34,906 nt of DNA from Rhodothermales bacterium (GTDB taxonomy: Bacteria; Bacteroidota; Rhodothermia; Rhodothermales; Bin80). Of this stretch, positions 8,363-16,582 are shown piece by piece (positions within the stretch are counted from its first letter, which is position 1; each line of letters opens with the position of its first letter). The position numbers and the translations under genes are program-made. The stretch lies in NCBI GenBank assembly GCA_022821875.1, contig JAJECV010000102.1:1-34906 (forward strand), in the 5' to 3' direction. The notes beneath the pieces were generated by a model. That model searched no databases. It was not told the origin of the DNA and saw only the letters and a program-made list of their open reading frames with translations.

Positions 8363-9616
8363 CTATTTACGCCAAATAAAAACGGACTCGAAAAATTCAC
8401 CAGAACGGCGTCCGGTTCTCCGATTCACATGACGCTTGATGACGAACACTTCTTCCAGATTACACGTTTTTGCAATGGTCGGATAAAGGCTGTGCCGGTC
8501 ACCGGCGATCACAATCAAGGGGGCACCTGATGGCATGTATTTCAAGGAATTTATGAACACTTCTGAAATTAACTGCCGGTATTCTCTTTTCGCTGCCTTG
8601 CTTGATCCTTTGAATGCAGGTCCAATCTCATCCGAACTGCGATCTTTTAGGCCCAGTAACTCATAAGCGTACCGGTGCTGTTCGTGGTAATCAATCAGTC
8701 CAACATACGGAGGGCTAGTAATTACGCCATCAATTTTTCCGGGATTTACAAAACGGCTGTCTCCGTGAATTACACGAAGATCCACATCTTCTCGACAGTG
8801 CGAAAACTGTTTTATCCGCTTAATGGTATCTCGGCTGTACCGCTGAAGAAACTTGAATGCAGTTGTAACCGGGGTGCAAATTCGTCCATGCTTGCAGCAA
8901 TAATAGGGTTCCGTTTGTGGTTTCTTGGGGAAGTCCAAATCAAAATGTGTGGTCAGACGGGCAGATCTGGCAGAGCGGGAAAGAATGATTTTCAATATAT
9001 CCTGATTGCGGTAATTGGGAATCAGGTTACGATATAAAAGGAGTTCGCGCAACGCCTGTGGAGCATACCAACTCTGCAAATATGCATTACCGGTATCTTC
9101 TCCAGGATCAGTCTTTGAGCCGGATTCAAACAAAGAAGGTTCGGAAATGGCCCTTGTCTTGGCAAGGATATCATATACATCCTTCTCAACCTCTTCCATA
9201 ACATAGGTCTTTGCTTTGGAGTTTGCGAGTAATACATTAAACGCGGATATGTCGCAACCCACCGAATGGATCCCCAATTCACTGGACTGGATCAACGTAG
9301 TTCCTGATCCCGCAAATGGGTCAAACACCGTTTGACCGGCACGAAAGTATTTGCGCAGAAACACCTCAACCATCTGGGGGATGAATTTTCCAAGATATGG
9401 ATGCAGGCCATGTACGTGTTTGGTACGCTCCTTTTGAGGCAAATCAACTTCTCGCCAGTTCAGATTGAGCGTTCCAAGATCCGTGTTCTCGTTGACGAAA
9501 CGGGGGTCGGTTGGCACATCGTTCCCATTGTACAGTTCAACTCGCCTCTCTTCCTTGGTGCAAGGCAGTTCTGTGTTTAACGGAGGTTGCGAAACCGAGG
9601 AAGTTGCAGGAGTCAT
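8363..9616 (-). CDS. DNA methyltransferase (N4-cytosine/N6-adenine class) of a type II restriction system
   Basis: 417 residues. SAM-binding motif I is 'VFDPFAGSGTTL' (residues 97-108) with acidic 'VGCDIS' following. Catalytic motif IV is 'VITSPPYVGLIDYH' at about residues 298-311. The order is motif I then motif IV with about 190 residues between, and the C-terminus has 'VFVIKRHVNRRTGRR' and 'FFESVFIWRK'. SPPY with FxGxG marks an exocyclic amino-group methyltransferase. The partner nuclease starts one base after its stop, so the pair is co-transcribed and probably recognises one site. The nuclease looks broken, so this enzyme may now act alone. It is divergent from the SDR gene, with 240 bases between. 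Confidence 0.9.
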   Translation of the reverse strand: MTPATSSVSQPPLNTELPCTKEERRVELYNGNDVPTDPRFVNENTDLGTLNLNWREVDLPQKERTKHVHGLHPYLGKFIPQMVEVFLRKYFRAGQTVFDPFAGSGTTLIQSSELGIHSVGCDISAFNVLLANSKAKTYVMEEVEKDVYDILAKTRAISEPSLFESGSKTDPGEDTGNAYLQSWYAPQALRELLLYRNLIPNYRNQDILKIILSRSARSARLTTHFDLDFPKKPQTEPYYCCKHGRICTPVTTAFKFLQRYSRDTIKRIKQFSHCREDVDLRVIHGDSRFVNPGKIDGVITSPPYVGLIDYHEQHRYAYELLGLKDRSSDEIGPAFKGSSKAAKREYRQLISEVFINSLKYMPSGAPLIVIAGDRHSLYPTIAKTCNLEEVFVIKRHVNRRTGRRSGEFFESVFIWRK

Positions 9617-9856
9617 GAATCAGGTGATGCTAATTTGCTTTCGGTCAAGTTCGGAACACGAGATACGGAACGTTGATCAGTTTAATACTCCCGTACACAG
9701 CAGTAATCACAAACCTGCCTGCCGGGATGCAGTCCGCATCGCTTTACGTAACGTATGATTTGCTTCCTGTCACGGTCATGATAGAACATATCCAAGTCTG
9801 GAAAATTCCAGATTGGAGGGAACGCCTCCAGATTATACACATGAACTAATATAAGG

Positions 9857-10636
9857 ATGGATTTAGGATTGAAAGGAAAGTCTGCCGTGGTGACAGGGGC
9901 AAGCCGTGGTTTGGGGAAGGCAATTGCAATGCAGCTCGCGGCGGAAGGCTGCCGTCTGGCGATCTGTGCGCGTGGAGAAGAGGCATTACTCGAAACGCGG
10001 AAAGAGATCCGTAAATTGCACGGTGTGCCCGTCTTGGCGAAGGTATTGGATCTGACCGTTCCTGAAAGTGCGGATGCACTGATTGATGCTGTGATCCATG
10101 AGTACGGGACTGTTCAGGTGTTGGCCAATAATGCGGGAGGGAACCGCCGCGGAAAATTTGCAGATCTATCGGATCAGGATTGGGAAGATATCCTTAATCT
10201 AAATTTGAAGATGCATTTGCGCGTCAGCCGTGCGGCAATTCCGCATATGCGTGCGAGCGGCGGCGGAGCCATCCTTTTTGTCGGATCCATTTTTGGCCGC
10301 GAAGCAGGCGGGCCGGGGCTCTCTATCTATAATACCACGAAGTCTGCGCTGATGAGTGCTGCCAAAATTATGGCGCTGGAGCTCGCCCCCGACGGGATCC
10401 GGGTCAACACACTTGCCCCTGGATCGATTAGATTTCCAGGTGGGTCCTGGGATAAGCGGGTCAAGAGTGATCCGGAAGGTATGAAAGCCTTTATTGCAGC
10501 AAATCTTCCGATTGGTCGATTTGGAACGGCACAGGAAATTGGAGATACCGCCGCGTTTCTGCTCTCGGATCGGGCAAGCCTGATTACCGGCGCGTGCCTG
10601 AATGTGGATGGGGGACAGTCCAGATCCCTAATCTGA
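9857..10636 (+). CDS. Short-chain dehydrogenase/reductase (SDR, FabG-like)
   Basis: 259 residues with a complete classical SDR layout: cofactor loop TGASRGLG (13-20), NNAG (91-94), catalytic Ser144, Tyr158 and Lys162 (YNTTK), and a C-terminal 'GACLNVDGGQS' loop. It uses NAD(P)H to reduce or oxidise a carbonyl or alcohol. The FabG-like form is common for 3-ketoacyl and many other substrates, so the substrate cannot be named. The ATG at 9857 immediately follows AAGG, too close for a normal Shine-Dalgarno spacing. It ends three bases before the convergent YjbQ-domain gene. Its 8 kb distance from the polyketide synthase gives no strong link. Confidence 0.92.
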   Translation: MDLGLKGKSAVVTGASRGLGKAIAMQLAAEGCRLAICARGEEALLETRKEIRKLHGVPVLAKVLDLTVPESADALIDAVIHEYGTVQVLANNAGGNRRGKFADLSDQDWEDILNLNLKMHLRVSRAAIPHMRASGGGAILFVGSIFGREAGGPGLSIYNTTKSALMSAAKIMALELAPDGIRVNTLAPGSIRFPGGSWDKRVKSDPEGMKAFIAANLPIGRFGTAQEIGDTAAFLLSDRASLITGACLNVDGGQSRSLI

Positions 10637-10639
10637 TCC

Positions 10640-11767
10640 CTACGAAAACTGCAGCAGGCGCACACGCAGTTTGCGTATATCCGTGTTCGGTCGTCTCCAC
10701 TGGATCAGGATGGGACTTTGGTAGGTGCCAATGGCGATCCGCCCCGGTGATACGTGATGGTCTGTATGGATCAGGAAGCGGGCAGTAGTCCCTAAATTCA
10801 TCCAGCGGTTCTCAAGAGGGGTTGCTAGACGGTCAATCACAGATTCCAGCAAGGGCAGTCGCATCCCTAGCCGGTCCACCATGTACTCAAGCGCAGAGAC
10901 ACTGCGGCTGGCGAATCTGAGACCATCCCGAATTGCAAGGTGCAATTCATATGTGAGTATTTTTTTCGCTTTGCCGGGAAGGGTCAGAGGATGCCGTATT
11001 AATGCAGAGGCGTTATCTAACATGTATTTCAAGGGATTCTTGAGTACATCAATGAGATCTCGTTCCACGAGCAGGGTTTCGTATTCATTGACGGTGATGC
11101 CAGCATTTTTTTCATCGGAGTCCAACTCAAGGATGACTAGGCCGTGATGAATATTATGCTTGTTCACAAGTGACTGGAGACGATTCAAATGCTGGCTGAG
11201 GTCCAAGGCATACTGATCCTTCTGGGGCATCTTTATCGCGAGGATCTCTTCATGTACACACTGGGTGTGGTTATATCCTACGGCGAGGGTTCTTCTTGAT
11301 CGAAACGTGCCCCGGGATTCTCCGTCAAGGTCAATAAAATAAATGGGAGCATCGGGGGCAAATTCGTAGAGAGCACAATTACAAAGCCCTAAACAGATGA
11401 ACGCCAGATGCGAGTCTGCATTCAGAGGCTCATGCTTTCGTTGTTCGGGTGTCAGTTCATTGCGAAGTTCCATCCGGTCATGCCAGTAAGGTGCACCTTC
11501 TGGAAACAGTCGATGAGCAGAGCGAACCAGATGATCAATCCCTTCGGAGTTATTCCCAAGTTTGGTTGCCAGAGGCTGCTCGAGGAATCCCGCGGTGGTG
11601 TGCAATGAGCAGATGGCAACGTTCTCAAATGAAGCAAAGGGAGAGTGCTCAACCTCTGCCAGTGCCGGAGAGACATTTTTGATATCAAGGCGGGAACGGG
11701 GAGAAAAGTGAAGCGTAGCCGCTACTGTAGAATTCTTGTCGTTAATGGAATCAGATATTAAGTGCAA
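10640..11767 (-). CDS. Tandem YjbQ (UPF0047)-domain protein
   Basis: 375 residues, roughly two YjbQ units of about 190 residues. Unit 1 shows HTTAGF, 'YWHDRMELRN', 'NADSHLAFICLG' and 'IYFIDLDGESRG', matching YjbQ landmarks. Unit 2 shows 'HGLVILELD' with 'AGITVNEYE' (the I-x-x-N-E part) and ends with 'GRIAIGTYQSPILI' and 'KLRVRLLQ', matching the family's closing strands. The first unit keeps the His-Thr-Thr but lacks the Asn-Glu; the second keeps the Asn-Glu but has no His-Thr-Thr. Single-domain YjbQ proteins are about 135-140 residues and have a proposed weak thiamine-phosphate synthase activity, so the role here is unproven. It lies 27 bases after xseA on the same strand, probably co-transcribed. 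Confidence 0.7.
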   Translation of the reverse strand: MHLISDSINDKNSTVAATLHFSPRSRLDIKNVSPALAEVEHSPFASFENVAICSLHTTAGFLEQPLATKLGNNSEGIDHLVRSAHRLFPEGAPYWHDRMELRNELTPEQRKHEPLNADSHLAFICLGLCNCALYEFAPDAPIYFIDLDGESRGTFRSRRTLAVGYNHTQCVHEEILAIKMPQKDQYALDLSQHLNRLQSLVNKHNIHHGLVILELDSDEKNAGITVNEYETLLVERDLIDVLKNPLKYMLDNASALIRHPLTLPGKAKKILTYELHLAIRDGLRFASRSVSALEYMVDRLGMRLPLLESVIDRLATPLENRWMNLGTTARFLIHTDHHVSPGRIAIGTYQSPILIQWRRPNTDIRKLRVRLLQFS

Positions 11768-11794
11768 GCAGTAAAATAAAGGATAGCAACGGAA

Positions 11795-12994
11795 TTACTC
11801 ACACACAGTTGCATCCCGGTGCCCATCCGCAAAGTGAATCGATAGGCGGTCATTGAGGTTCAACTCCTGGCTAGAACGCACTACTTTACCATCTCGTTCG
11901 ATGCGGGCATATCCGCGCTGCAGAATTTTGCGGGGGTCCAGCCCGGTGATCTGCTCTTTGAGCAACGCAATCTGATGTTTATGCGCTAAGATACGGCCGG
12001 TGCATGCCTCATGCAGTAAATCTATCTGTCTGGCAAGCGTCTGTTGTGCATCACGGATATGATAGATCGGCATATTGAACCTGTGGGACTGAACCGTTTG
12101 CTCAATTCGTCTGCGCATTGAGATAATCTGATCCTGTACCGTCTGGTAGATCTGTGCCTCATATCGACGAATCTCCTGAATCAGCATCTCCCGATCTGGA
12201 ACTGCCGTTTGTGCGGCGTGTGTGGGAGTAGCGGCCCGCACATCTGCGGCAAGATCTGCAATGGTTGTGTCGGTTTCATGGCCGATTCCGCTGATGATTG
12301 GAATTTTTGAGTCGTAGACCGCATGTGCGACCACCTCTTCATTGAAGGCCCACAAATCTTCCAGAGAGCCGCCACCGCGCCCGATGATCAGCAGGTCGGG
12401 GCGTTGCCCGGGATTTAACCGGTTGAAAGCACGGATTGCTTCGGCGATTTCGGGTGCTGCATCTGAACCCTGTACACGAACGGGTGCCAAAATTACTTCA
12501 ATAATCGGAAGCCGGTCTTGCAGGATGCGAAGGATGTCCTGCAGCGCAGCCCCTTCCGCAGAGGTCGCAACGCCGATTCGTTGGGGAATCCTGGGTAGCG
12601 CTAACTTCCGGTTTTCCGCGAAGATACCCTCGGTTTCCAGTTTTTGTTTGAGTTCCAGGAAGCGTTTCTGGAGTTCGCCGACGGTCTGCCGACGTTTGAT
12701 TTTATAGACATCAAATTGCAGTCTGCAGAATTTCGGGTAGACGGTAGGGCGGCCATAGATCTGTAGCAGTTGTCCAGGTTCGGGGGTAAAGTCTACGTAC
12801 TGTGTCCGGCTTTTCCACATCACACAATTGAGGGAACTTGATTCATCCGCAATGATAAAGTACCAATGCCCGCGATTGGCTTTATATTCAGACAATTCTC
12901 CCTCAACCCAGACCGTGTCATAATCCTGAATATATTCTCGCAGAGAGGCGAGATATTTCCCGACGGGAATTATCGTGTCACTTGGGTGATTCAT
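11795..12994 (-). CDS. xseA: Exodeoxyribonuclease VII large subunit
   Basis: 399 residues. The N-terminal OB fold ('VWVEGELSEYK', 'GHWYFIIAD', 'YGRPTVYPKFCRLQFDV') binds single-stranded DNA. The catalytic domain includes 'RIGVATSAEGAALQDI', 'RPDLLIIGRGGGSLEDLWAF', 'ISGIGHETDTTIADLAAD' and 'RAATPTHAAQ', all hallmark XseA blocks. A coiled-coil-rich C-terminus follows and ends with 'LNDRLSIHFADG'. With XseB it degrades single-stranded DNA in recombination and repair. The start at 12994 faces the tyrosine phosphatase gene across a 136-base divergent region. The small subunit gene is separated by about 4.4 kb, unlike the adjacent pairing seen in many bacteria. Confidence 0.96.
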   Translation of the reverse strand: MNHPSDTIIPVGKYLASLREYIQDYDTVWVEGELSEYKANRGHWYFIIADESSSLNCVMWKSRTQYVDFTPEPGQLLQIYGRPTVYPKFCRLQFDVYKIKRRQTVGELQKRFLELKQKLETEGIFAENRKLALPRIPQRIGVATSAEGAALQDILRILQDRLPIIEVILAPVRVQGSDAAPEIAEAIRAFNRLNPGQRPDLLIIGRGGGSLEDLWAFNEEVVAHAVYDSKIPIISGIGHETDTTIADLAADVRAATPTHAAQTAVPDREMLIQEIRRYEAQIYQTVQDQIISMRRRIEQTVQSHRFNMPIYHIRDAQQTLARQIDLLHEACTGRILAHKHQIALLKEQITGLDPRKILQRGYARIERDGKVVRSSQELNLNDRLSIHFADGHRDATVCE

Positions 12995-13116
12995 GTTGCA
13001 ATTTGCGGTTTGTTTCGGGTGAATATGAAGAAGTCAGAGGCCTCTGCCCGTCAATTCTGATCATGGAAAGATCCAGGAAGTTAAAGCGGATTTCCCACAA
13101 AATCACAGCAAACTTG

Positions 13117-13123
13117 AAGGAGG
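13117..13123 (+). promoter_or_regulatory. Ribosome binding site of the tyrosine phosphatase gene
   Basis: AAGGAGG lies seven bases before the ATG at 13131. It is one of the few strong Shine-Dalgarno sites in the window and fixes this start. Confidence 0.75.
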
Positions 13124-13130
13124 CACGCGG

Positions 13131-13622
13131 ATGAACAGTCCGGACCGGAAGCCCAGACGCATTATGTTCGTATGTCTGGGCAATCATTGCAGAAGCCCGC
13201 TGGCACACGGCTATTTTCAGCATCTGCTTAAAAGGCATGGTCTAGAGCATGAGATTGAAGTCGAATCTTCGGGAACCAGTGGATGGCATCTCGGCGAACT
13301 TCCGGATTCACGGGTATGCCGGGTTGCCGAGAAGCATGGTTTTACACTCACGCATATTCGAGGGCAGAAAATAACCATACAGGATCTTAAGGAGTGTGAA
13401 CTCATTCTGGTCATGGATCGGAGCAATCTGCGGGATGTATTGGCACTGGATGAGCAGGGGCGTTATGCGGGTAAGGTGAAATTACTCCGAACATTTGATC
13501 CTGAATCTGTGCAGGATCAAATTCCAGACCCGTACTATACGGGGATCTTTGAGGAAGTATACATGATTGTGAGTCGGGCATGCGATGCGCTTTTAGAAGA
13601 TATGAAGGTACAGTTGAATTAG
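13131..13622 (+). CDS. Low-molecular-weight protein tyrosine phosphatase
   Basis: 163 residues, the usual size. The P-loop CLGNHCRS contains the CX5R signature with nucleophile Cys15 and Arg21, followed by the general acid Asp133 in 'IPDPYYTG', the family's D-P-Y motif. Enzymes of this family remove phosphate from phosphotyrosine on partner proteins. In bacteria some act on tyrosine kinases of capsule or exopolysaccharide export, others on arsenate or sugar enzymes. No kinase or polysaccharide exporter is visible next to it. The start is supported by AAGGAGG seven bases upstream. No gene is seen in the 268 bases after it. Family is sure, physiological partner unknown. Confidence 0.95.
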   Translation: MNSPDRKPRRIMFVCLGNHCRSPLAHGYFQHLLKRHGLEHEIEVESSGTSGWHLGELPDSRVCRVAEKHGFTLTHIRGQKITIQDLKECELILVMDRSNLRDVLALDEQGRYAGKVKLLRTFDPESVQDQIPDPYYTGIFEEVYMIVSRACDALLEDMKVQLN

Positions 13623-13890
13623 CAGACGGTTGCCAAACTGTTGATGTCAGTATATGGAATTCCAGAGCGGAAAATCAAGGCATAATTTCCCTTGATCTGC
13701 TCAGCCCAGAGATGTCAGAAAATTTATACATCTCCGTCTCCATGCATCCATCGACAAACCATATGGGCAGGGCCCGCCTATATGAAGGTCATCCTGTCAG
13801 GACAGGATCATCAATGCCCGTTTTCTGGATCAGAGTTACGGCCGAGTCCCTGTTTCGTGAACTGTCAGACGTGAGGCGACGCAGTGTATG

Positions 13891-15318
13891 TCATTTTACC
13901 AGCATCATGAGCCCCGTCTTCTCATATCTGCTCTCTGCTCCAGTCGCAGCTATACGATACAGATATGTCCCGGATGCAAGGTCAACTGCGTTTAACTCAA
14001 TGGTGTGGTTCGTGCCCGCTTCAAAGACTTGAACAGGCAAGTCCATTACGTTACGTCCCAATACATCTATCACCTGCAACATGACCTGTGCTCTCTCGGG
14101 GAGATCGAACTGGATCCGCGTGGATGGATTGAACGGATTCGGATAGTTTCCATGGAGTGCAAATTCTGTCGGAAGTTCCGTGATCCCCCCCTCTATCGAG
14201 GTTACAACACTTGGAAAGAAGGCACCTGCGATGATCCGCTGTCTCCTTCCTTGTAAAACTAGCGCGTAGGCCGTCCGGAGAGTTCCCGCATTCGGATCAA
14301 ACGGGAGAATATCTGGATCAGGGTCATCGTTTGGATCATCAGGATTATCCCAGTAGTAGTCTACATACCCTCCTCCATTCAGAGCTGTATCAATGATTCT
14401 TCGTACGAAAGTTGTATCCCCTCTCACGTCGGGATTATTGATGACAGTTCGCCCCTCACGCCACGCATCTAATCCGTGAAAGACTACATACCCTTCTGTC
14501 GTGATCGAATAAAGATAAACCAGCCCATCCTTGAAGAATCCGCCGTCTTTAGCATCCTTCCTGAATTCCACTCTAAACTGATTCGCTGCGAGTCCGATTG
14601 CTGCATAGAGTTGCGTTGTCCATGTCACCGCCCCTTCTACAAATTGCTTCAGTGTCTCCCTATCTTTTACGTCTGAAGCAGAAACAGGAGGATATTCAAG
14701 ATCATCGGGAATCGTGACCTTCAAGAAACTTAAATCCTGATAGTATCCACCAACAACAACAATGTCCCAGTTATCCGAGGATCCGGGATAACGCGCGGCA
14801 TAACTGGGCTTGCAGGTAGCCCCCGGCGCGTTGTCCGAATCATCATTCGGATCATTCCAGCAATACTCTACCCTGATGGCTTCTTCGCCTTCTTTGGCCT
14901 TCAGCATTTCCTTAACGACATCATTGCCATCATGATCCTTTACATCCAGTGCTGGCGCACCATTCAAGTTCGGATCTTTGCCGTAAATCAAAATAGAACC
15001 ATCGTTACCATTAACGTCATCAACGGCAAACACAATGGGATAAATCTTGCCTGAGTTATAATCACTGCCTTCCTGATATACTTGACCGAGAAATTCAGTG
15101 CGTTCCTGAATGTTCAGTAATCCCTGGTATACCGATCCGGTCCAGTTGACAAAAGCCCTGAGGGAATCTTCATTCACGTTCCCATCCTCGTCAATGACTG
15201 CATCAGCAGTGACTTTGGGAACCTGTGCCTGAGAGTCGGAGAACTGTATCCCCGCTCTCAAAAAGATTCCCAAAAACACCAATGTCATAAATATCCCGCT
15301 CATGTTTAGCGACTTCAT
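13891..15318 (-). CDS. Secreted double-Cache protein with T9SS sorting domain (left paralog)
   Basis: 475 residues. An N-terminal hydrophobic segment ending around 'SQAQVPKV' is a likely signal peptide. Two similar blocks follow (about 50-205 and 230-380). The first has 'GSDYNSGKIYPIVF', 'GKDPNLNGAPALDVKD', 'RVEYCWNDPNDD' and 'IVVVGGYYQDLSF'; the second has 'GLVYLYSITTEGYVVFHG' and 'DYYWDNPDDPNDD'. These resemble single-Cache ligand-binding folds, normally found outside receptor membranes. Residues about 395-475 are a T9SS type A sorting domain ('ALHGNYPNPFNPSTRIQFD', 'VLGRNVMDLPV', 'SGTYLYRIAATG'). No membrane anchor or signalling domain is visible, so it is probably exported. It is a close paralog of the gene at 30238-31686. 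The ligand is unknown. Confidence 0.85.
   Translation of the reverse strand: MKSLNMSGIFMTLVFLGIFLRAGIQFSDSQAQVPKVTADAVIDEDGNVNEDSLRAFVNWTGSVYQGLLNIQERTEFLGQVYQEGSDYNSGKIYPIVFAVDDVNGNDGSILIYGKDPNLNGAPALDVKDHDGNDVVKEMLKAKEGEEAIRVEYCWNDPNDDSDNAPGATCKPSYAARYPGSSDNWDIVVVGGYYQDLSFLKVTIPDDLEYPPVSASDVKDRETLKQFVEGAVTWTTQLYAAIGLAANQFRVEFRKDAKDGGFFKDGLVYLYSITTEGYVVFHGLDAWREGRTVINNPDVRGDTTFVRRIIDTALNGGGYVDYYWDNPDDPNDDPDPDILPFDPNAGTLRTAYALVLQGRRQRIIAGAFFPSVVTSIEGGITELPTEFALHGNYPNPFNPSTRIQFDLPERAQVMLQVIDVLGRNVMDLPVQVFEAGTNHTIELNAVDLASGTYLYRIAATGAESRYEKTGLMMLVK
14365..14418 (-). repeat. 54-base inverted repeat, left copy
   Basis: This stretch inside the left Cache gene is, by direct reading, identical to the reverse complement of 31150-31203 inside the right paralog. 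The wider genes also stay very similar, but this is the longest exact run noticed. It encodes the same residues in both proteins, around 'DTTFVRRIIDTALNGGGY'. Confidence 0.85.
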
Positions 15319-15889
15319 TTGCTTGTAATTTTAATTGGCTGGTCAGTTACATACCCCCCGTTAAGAGAGCGGAACCAAAGTATCAAGATAAGGAAAATAC
15401 AGACAAGATCCTTACGTTTAGCAGCCTGTGGATAAAGTCCAGAAAAATCTGAGGAACACTTTCGGGTTGGTCTTTGGAGATTAGACTGCTCAAAATAGCC
15501 ATAGAAGAGAGATTTTTCGCCCCTTGGAGTCTCAAAAAGGGCGAAAAATAGATAGTTTGGCCATCTACGACATGCAGTTGTGCTGTCTAATTCTGAGATC
15601 ATATTTTATCCACGGGCTGTTAGTGTTGCGGTGTAGGAGCGCTGCGAGTCTCTCCCCTGGGGTCTGCCCACAAAGTGCCGTAGTTACTTTATCCGCAGGT
15701 GACCGGGCCGTTCGTGAGAATATTTCGAACGCAAACGGGCCGAAAGCAGGATCTATGTCGAAGTTCATGGTTCCGCCGACATGGCCTCCAAAAAGATGCT
15801 TTATCTATGGGTTGTTAGGTAATCGTTTTCCATTCCATTCACTGCGGGGGCCGGTGGCGATTGAGGGGAACTGTGATCGAAGGTGCTCT
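15319..15889 (-). other. 571-base stretch without a convincing gene
   Basis: Between the HAD phosphatase end and the left Cache gene start. Short open frames exist on both strands but show no recognisable domain, so I do not call a gene. The sequence holds a small inverted repeat (CGTTCG at 15709 with CGAACG at 15726, 11-base loop). The promoter for the Cache gene presumably lies near 15320-15420, but no motif could be fixed. Confidence 0.5.
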
Positions 15890-16582
15890 TCAGCAGGTAT
15901 TCTGCTCAATTCTCGCTTGAGTACAAAACTCGTGAATACTCGTCAAATCCTGCAACAGTACATGTGGATTTGCGGACTTGAGATGCTGGTAACTTGTAAA
16001 TCCTGTTGCAACGGCGACACTCAATGCTCCAATCTCCCGACCGCAGGTGATATCATGTACTGAGTCCCCAATAATCACAATGTTCTCCCCGGTAAAGGTG
16101 CGTCCACAGTACTCAAGTGCGCGTTTAGCAGCGATTGCGGGGAGTTTGTTCCGGTCGGCGTCGTCGCACCCAAATGCGCCGAAGGGAAATAGATCATCCA
16201 ATTGAACCGCGGCCAGTTTTCGATAGGCAGTCACACGGACATTCCCGGTCAGGAGTGCCAGTTGGACATCCTTATTTGGTTTCAGGTATTCAAGAAGTTC
16301 GACAACACCATCTGAAGATTCAACCTCTTCGGGGATATACGTTGCATGCGCGGTGTAGTGTGTTAATGCGACGGGTAGCAGTTCTTCGATTTCTTCCGGG
16401 CCGAATCCGGCCAAACGCAAGGTGTCTCTCAGTATCTGCGGGTCGGTACGGCCGGAAAATGCGACATCCTCTGTTGAGATGGTCTGACCGCAAAGTTCTC
16501 CGAGTACGTATTCAATGTGGTCACGGCCGGACTGCATGGGTTTGAGGAGTGTTCCGTCAATATCAAACAGAAGCAGTTTCAT
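15890..16582 (-). CDS. HAD-superfamily phosphatase (phosphoglycolate-phosphatase-like)
   Basis: A longer frame upstream to 16645 exists, but the HAD motif I begins right at the ATG at 16582, so that start is chosen. 230 residues: motif I FDIDGTLL with nucleophile Asp7 and Asp9, a cap domain of about 80 residues, motif II 'LALLTGN', and motif IV 'IVIIGDSVHDITCG' with the metal-binding Asp pair. HAD enzymes remove phosphate from small metabolites; this subclass covers phosphoglycolate- and sugar-phosphate-type substrates. The ATG overlaps the rfbB stop in ATGA (16579-16582), so it is translationally coupled to dTDP-glucose dehydratase. This makes a sugar-phosphate role plausible but unproven. 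Confidence 0.88.
   Translation of the reverse strand: MKLLLFDIDGTLLKPMQSGRDHIEYVLGELCGQTISTEDVAFSGRTDPQILRDTLRLAGFGPEEIEELLPVALTHYTAHATYIPEEVESSDGVVELLEYLKPNKDVQLALLTGNVRVTAYRKLAAVQLDDLFPFGAFGCDDADRNKLPAIAAKRALEYCGRTFTGENIVIIGDSVHDITCGREIGALSVAVATGFTSYQHLKSANPHVLLQDLTSIHEFCTQARIEQNTC

Noticed and set aside
15524-16063. A 179-residue plus-strand open frame
   Set aside because: Partly antisense to the HAD phosphatase; the remaining part has no recognisable domain.
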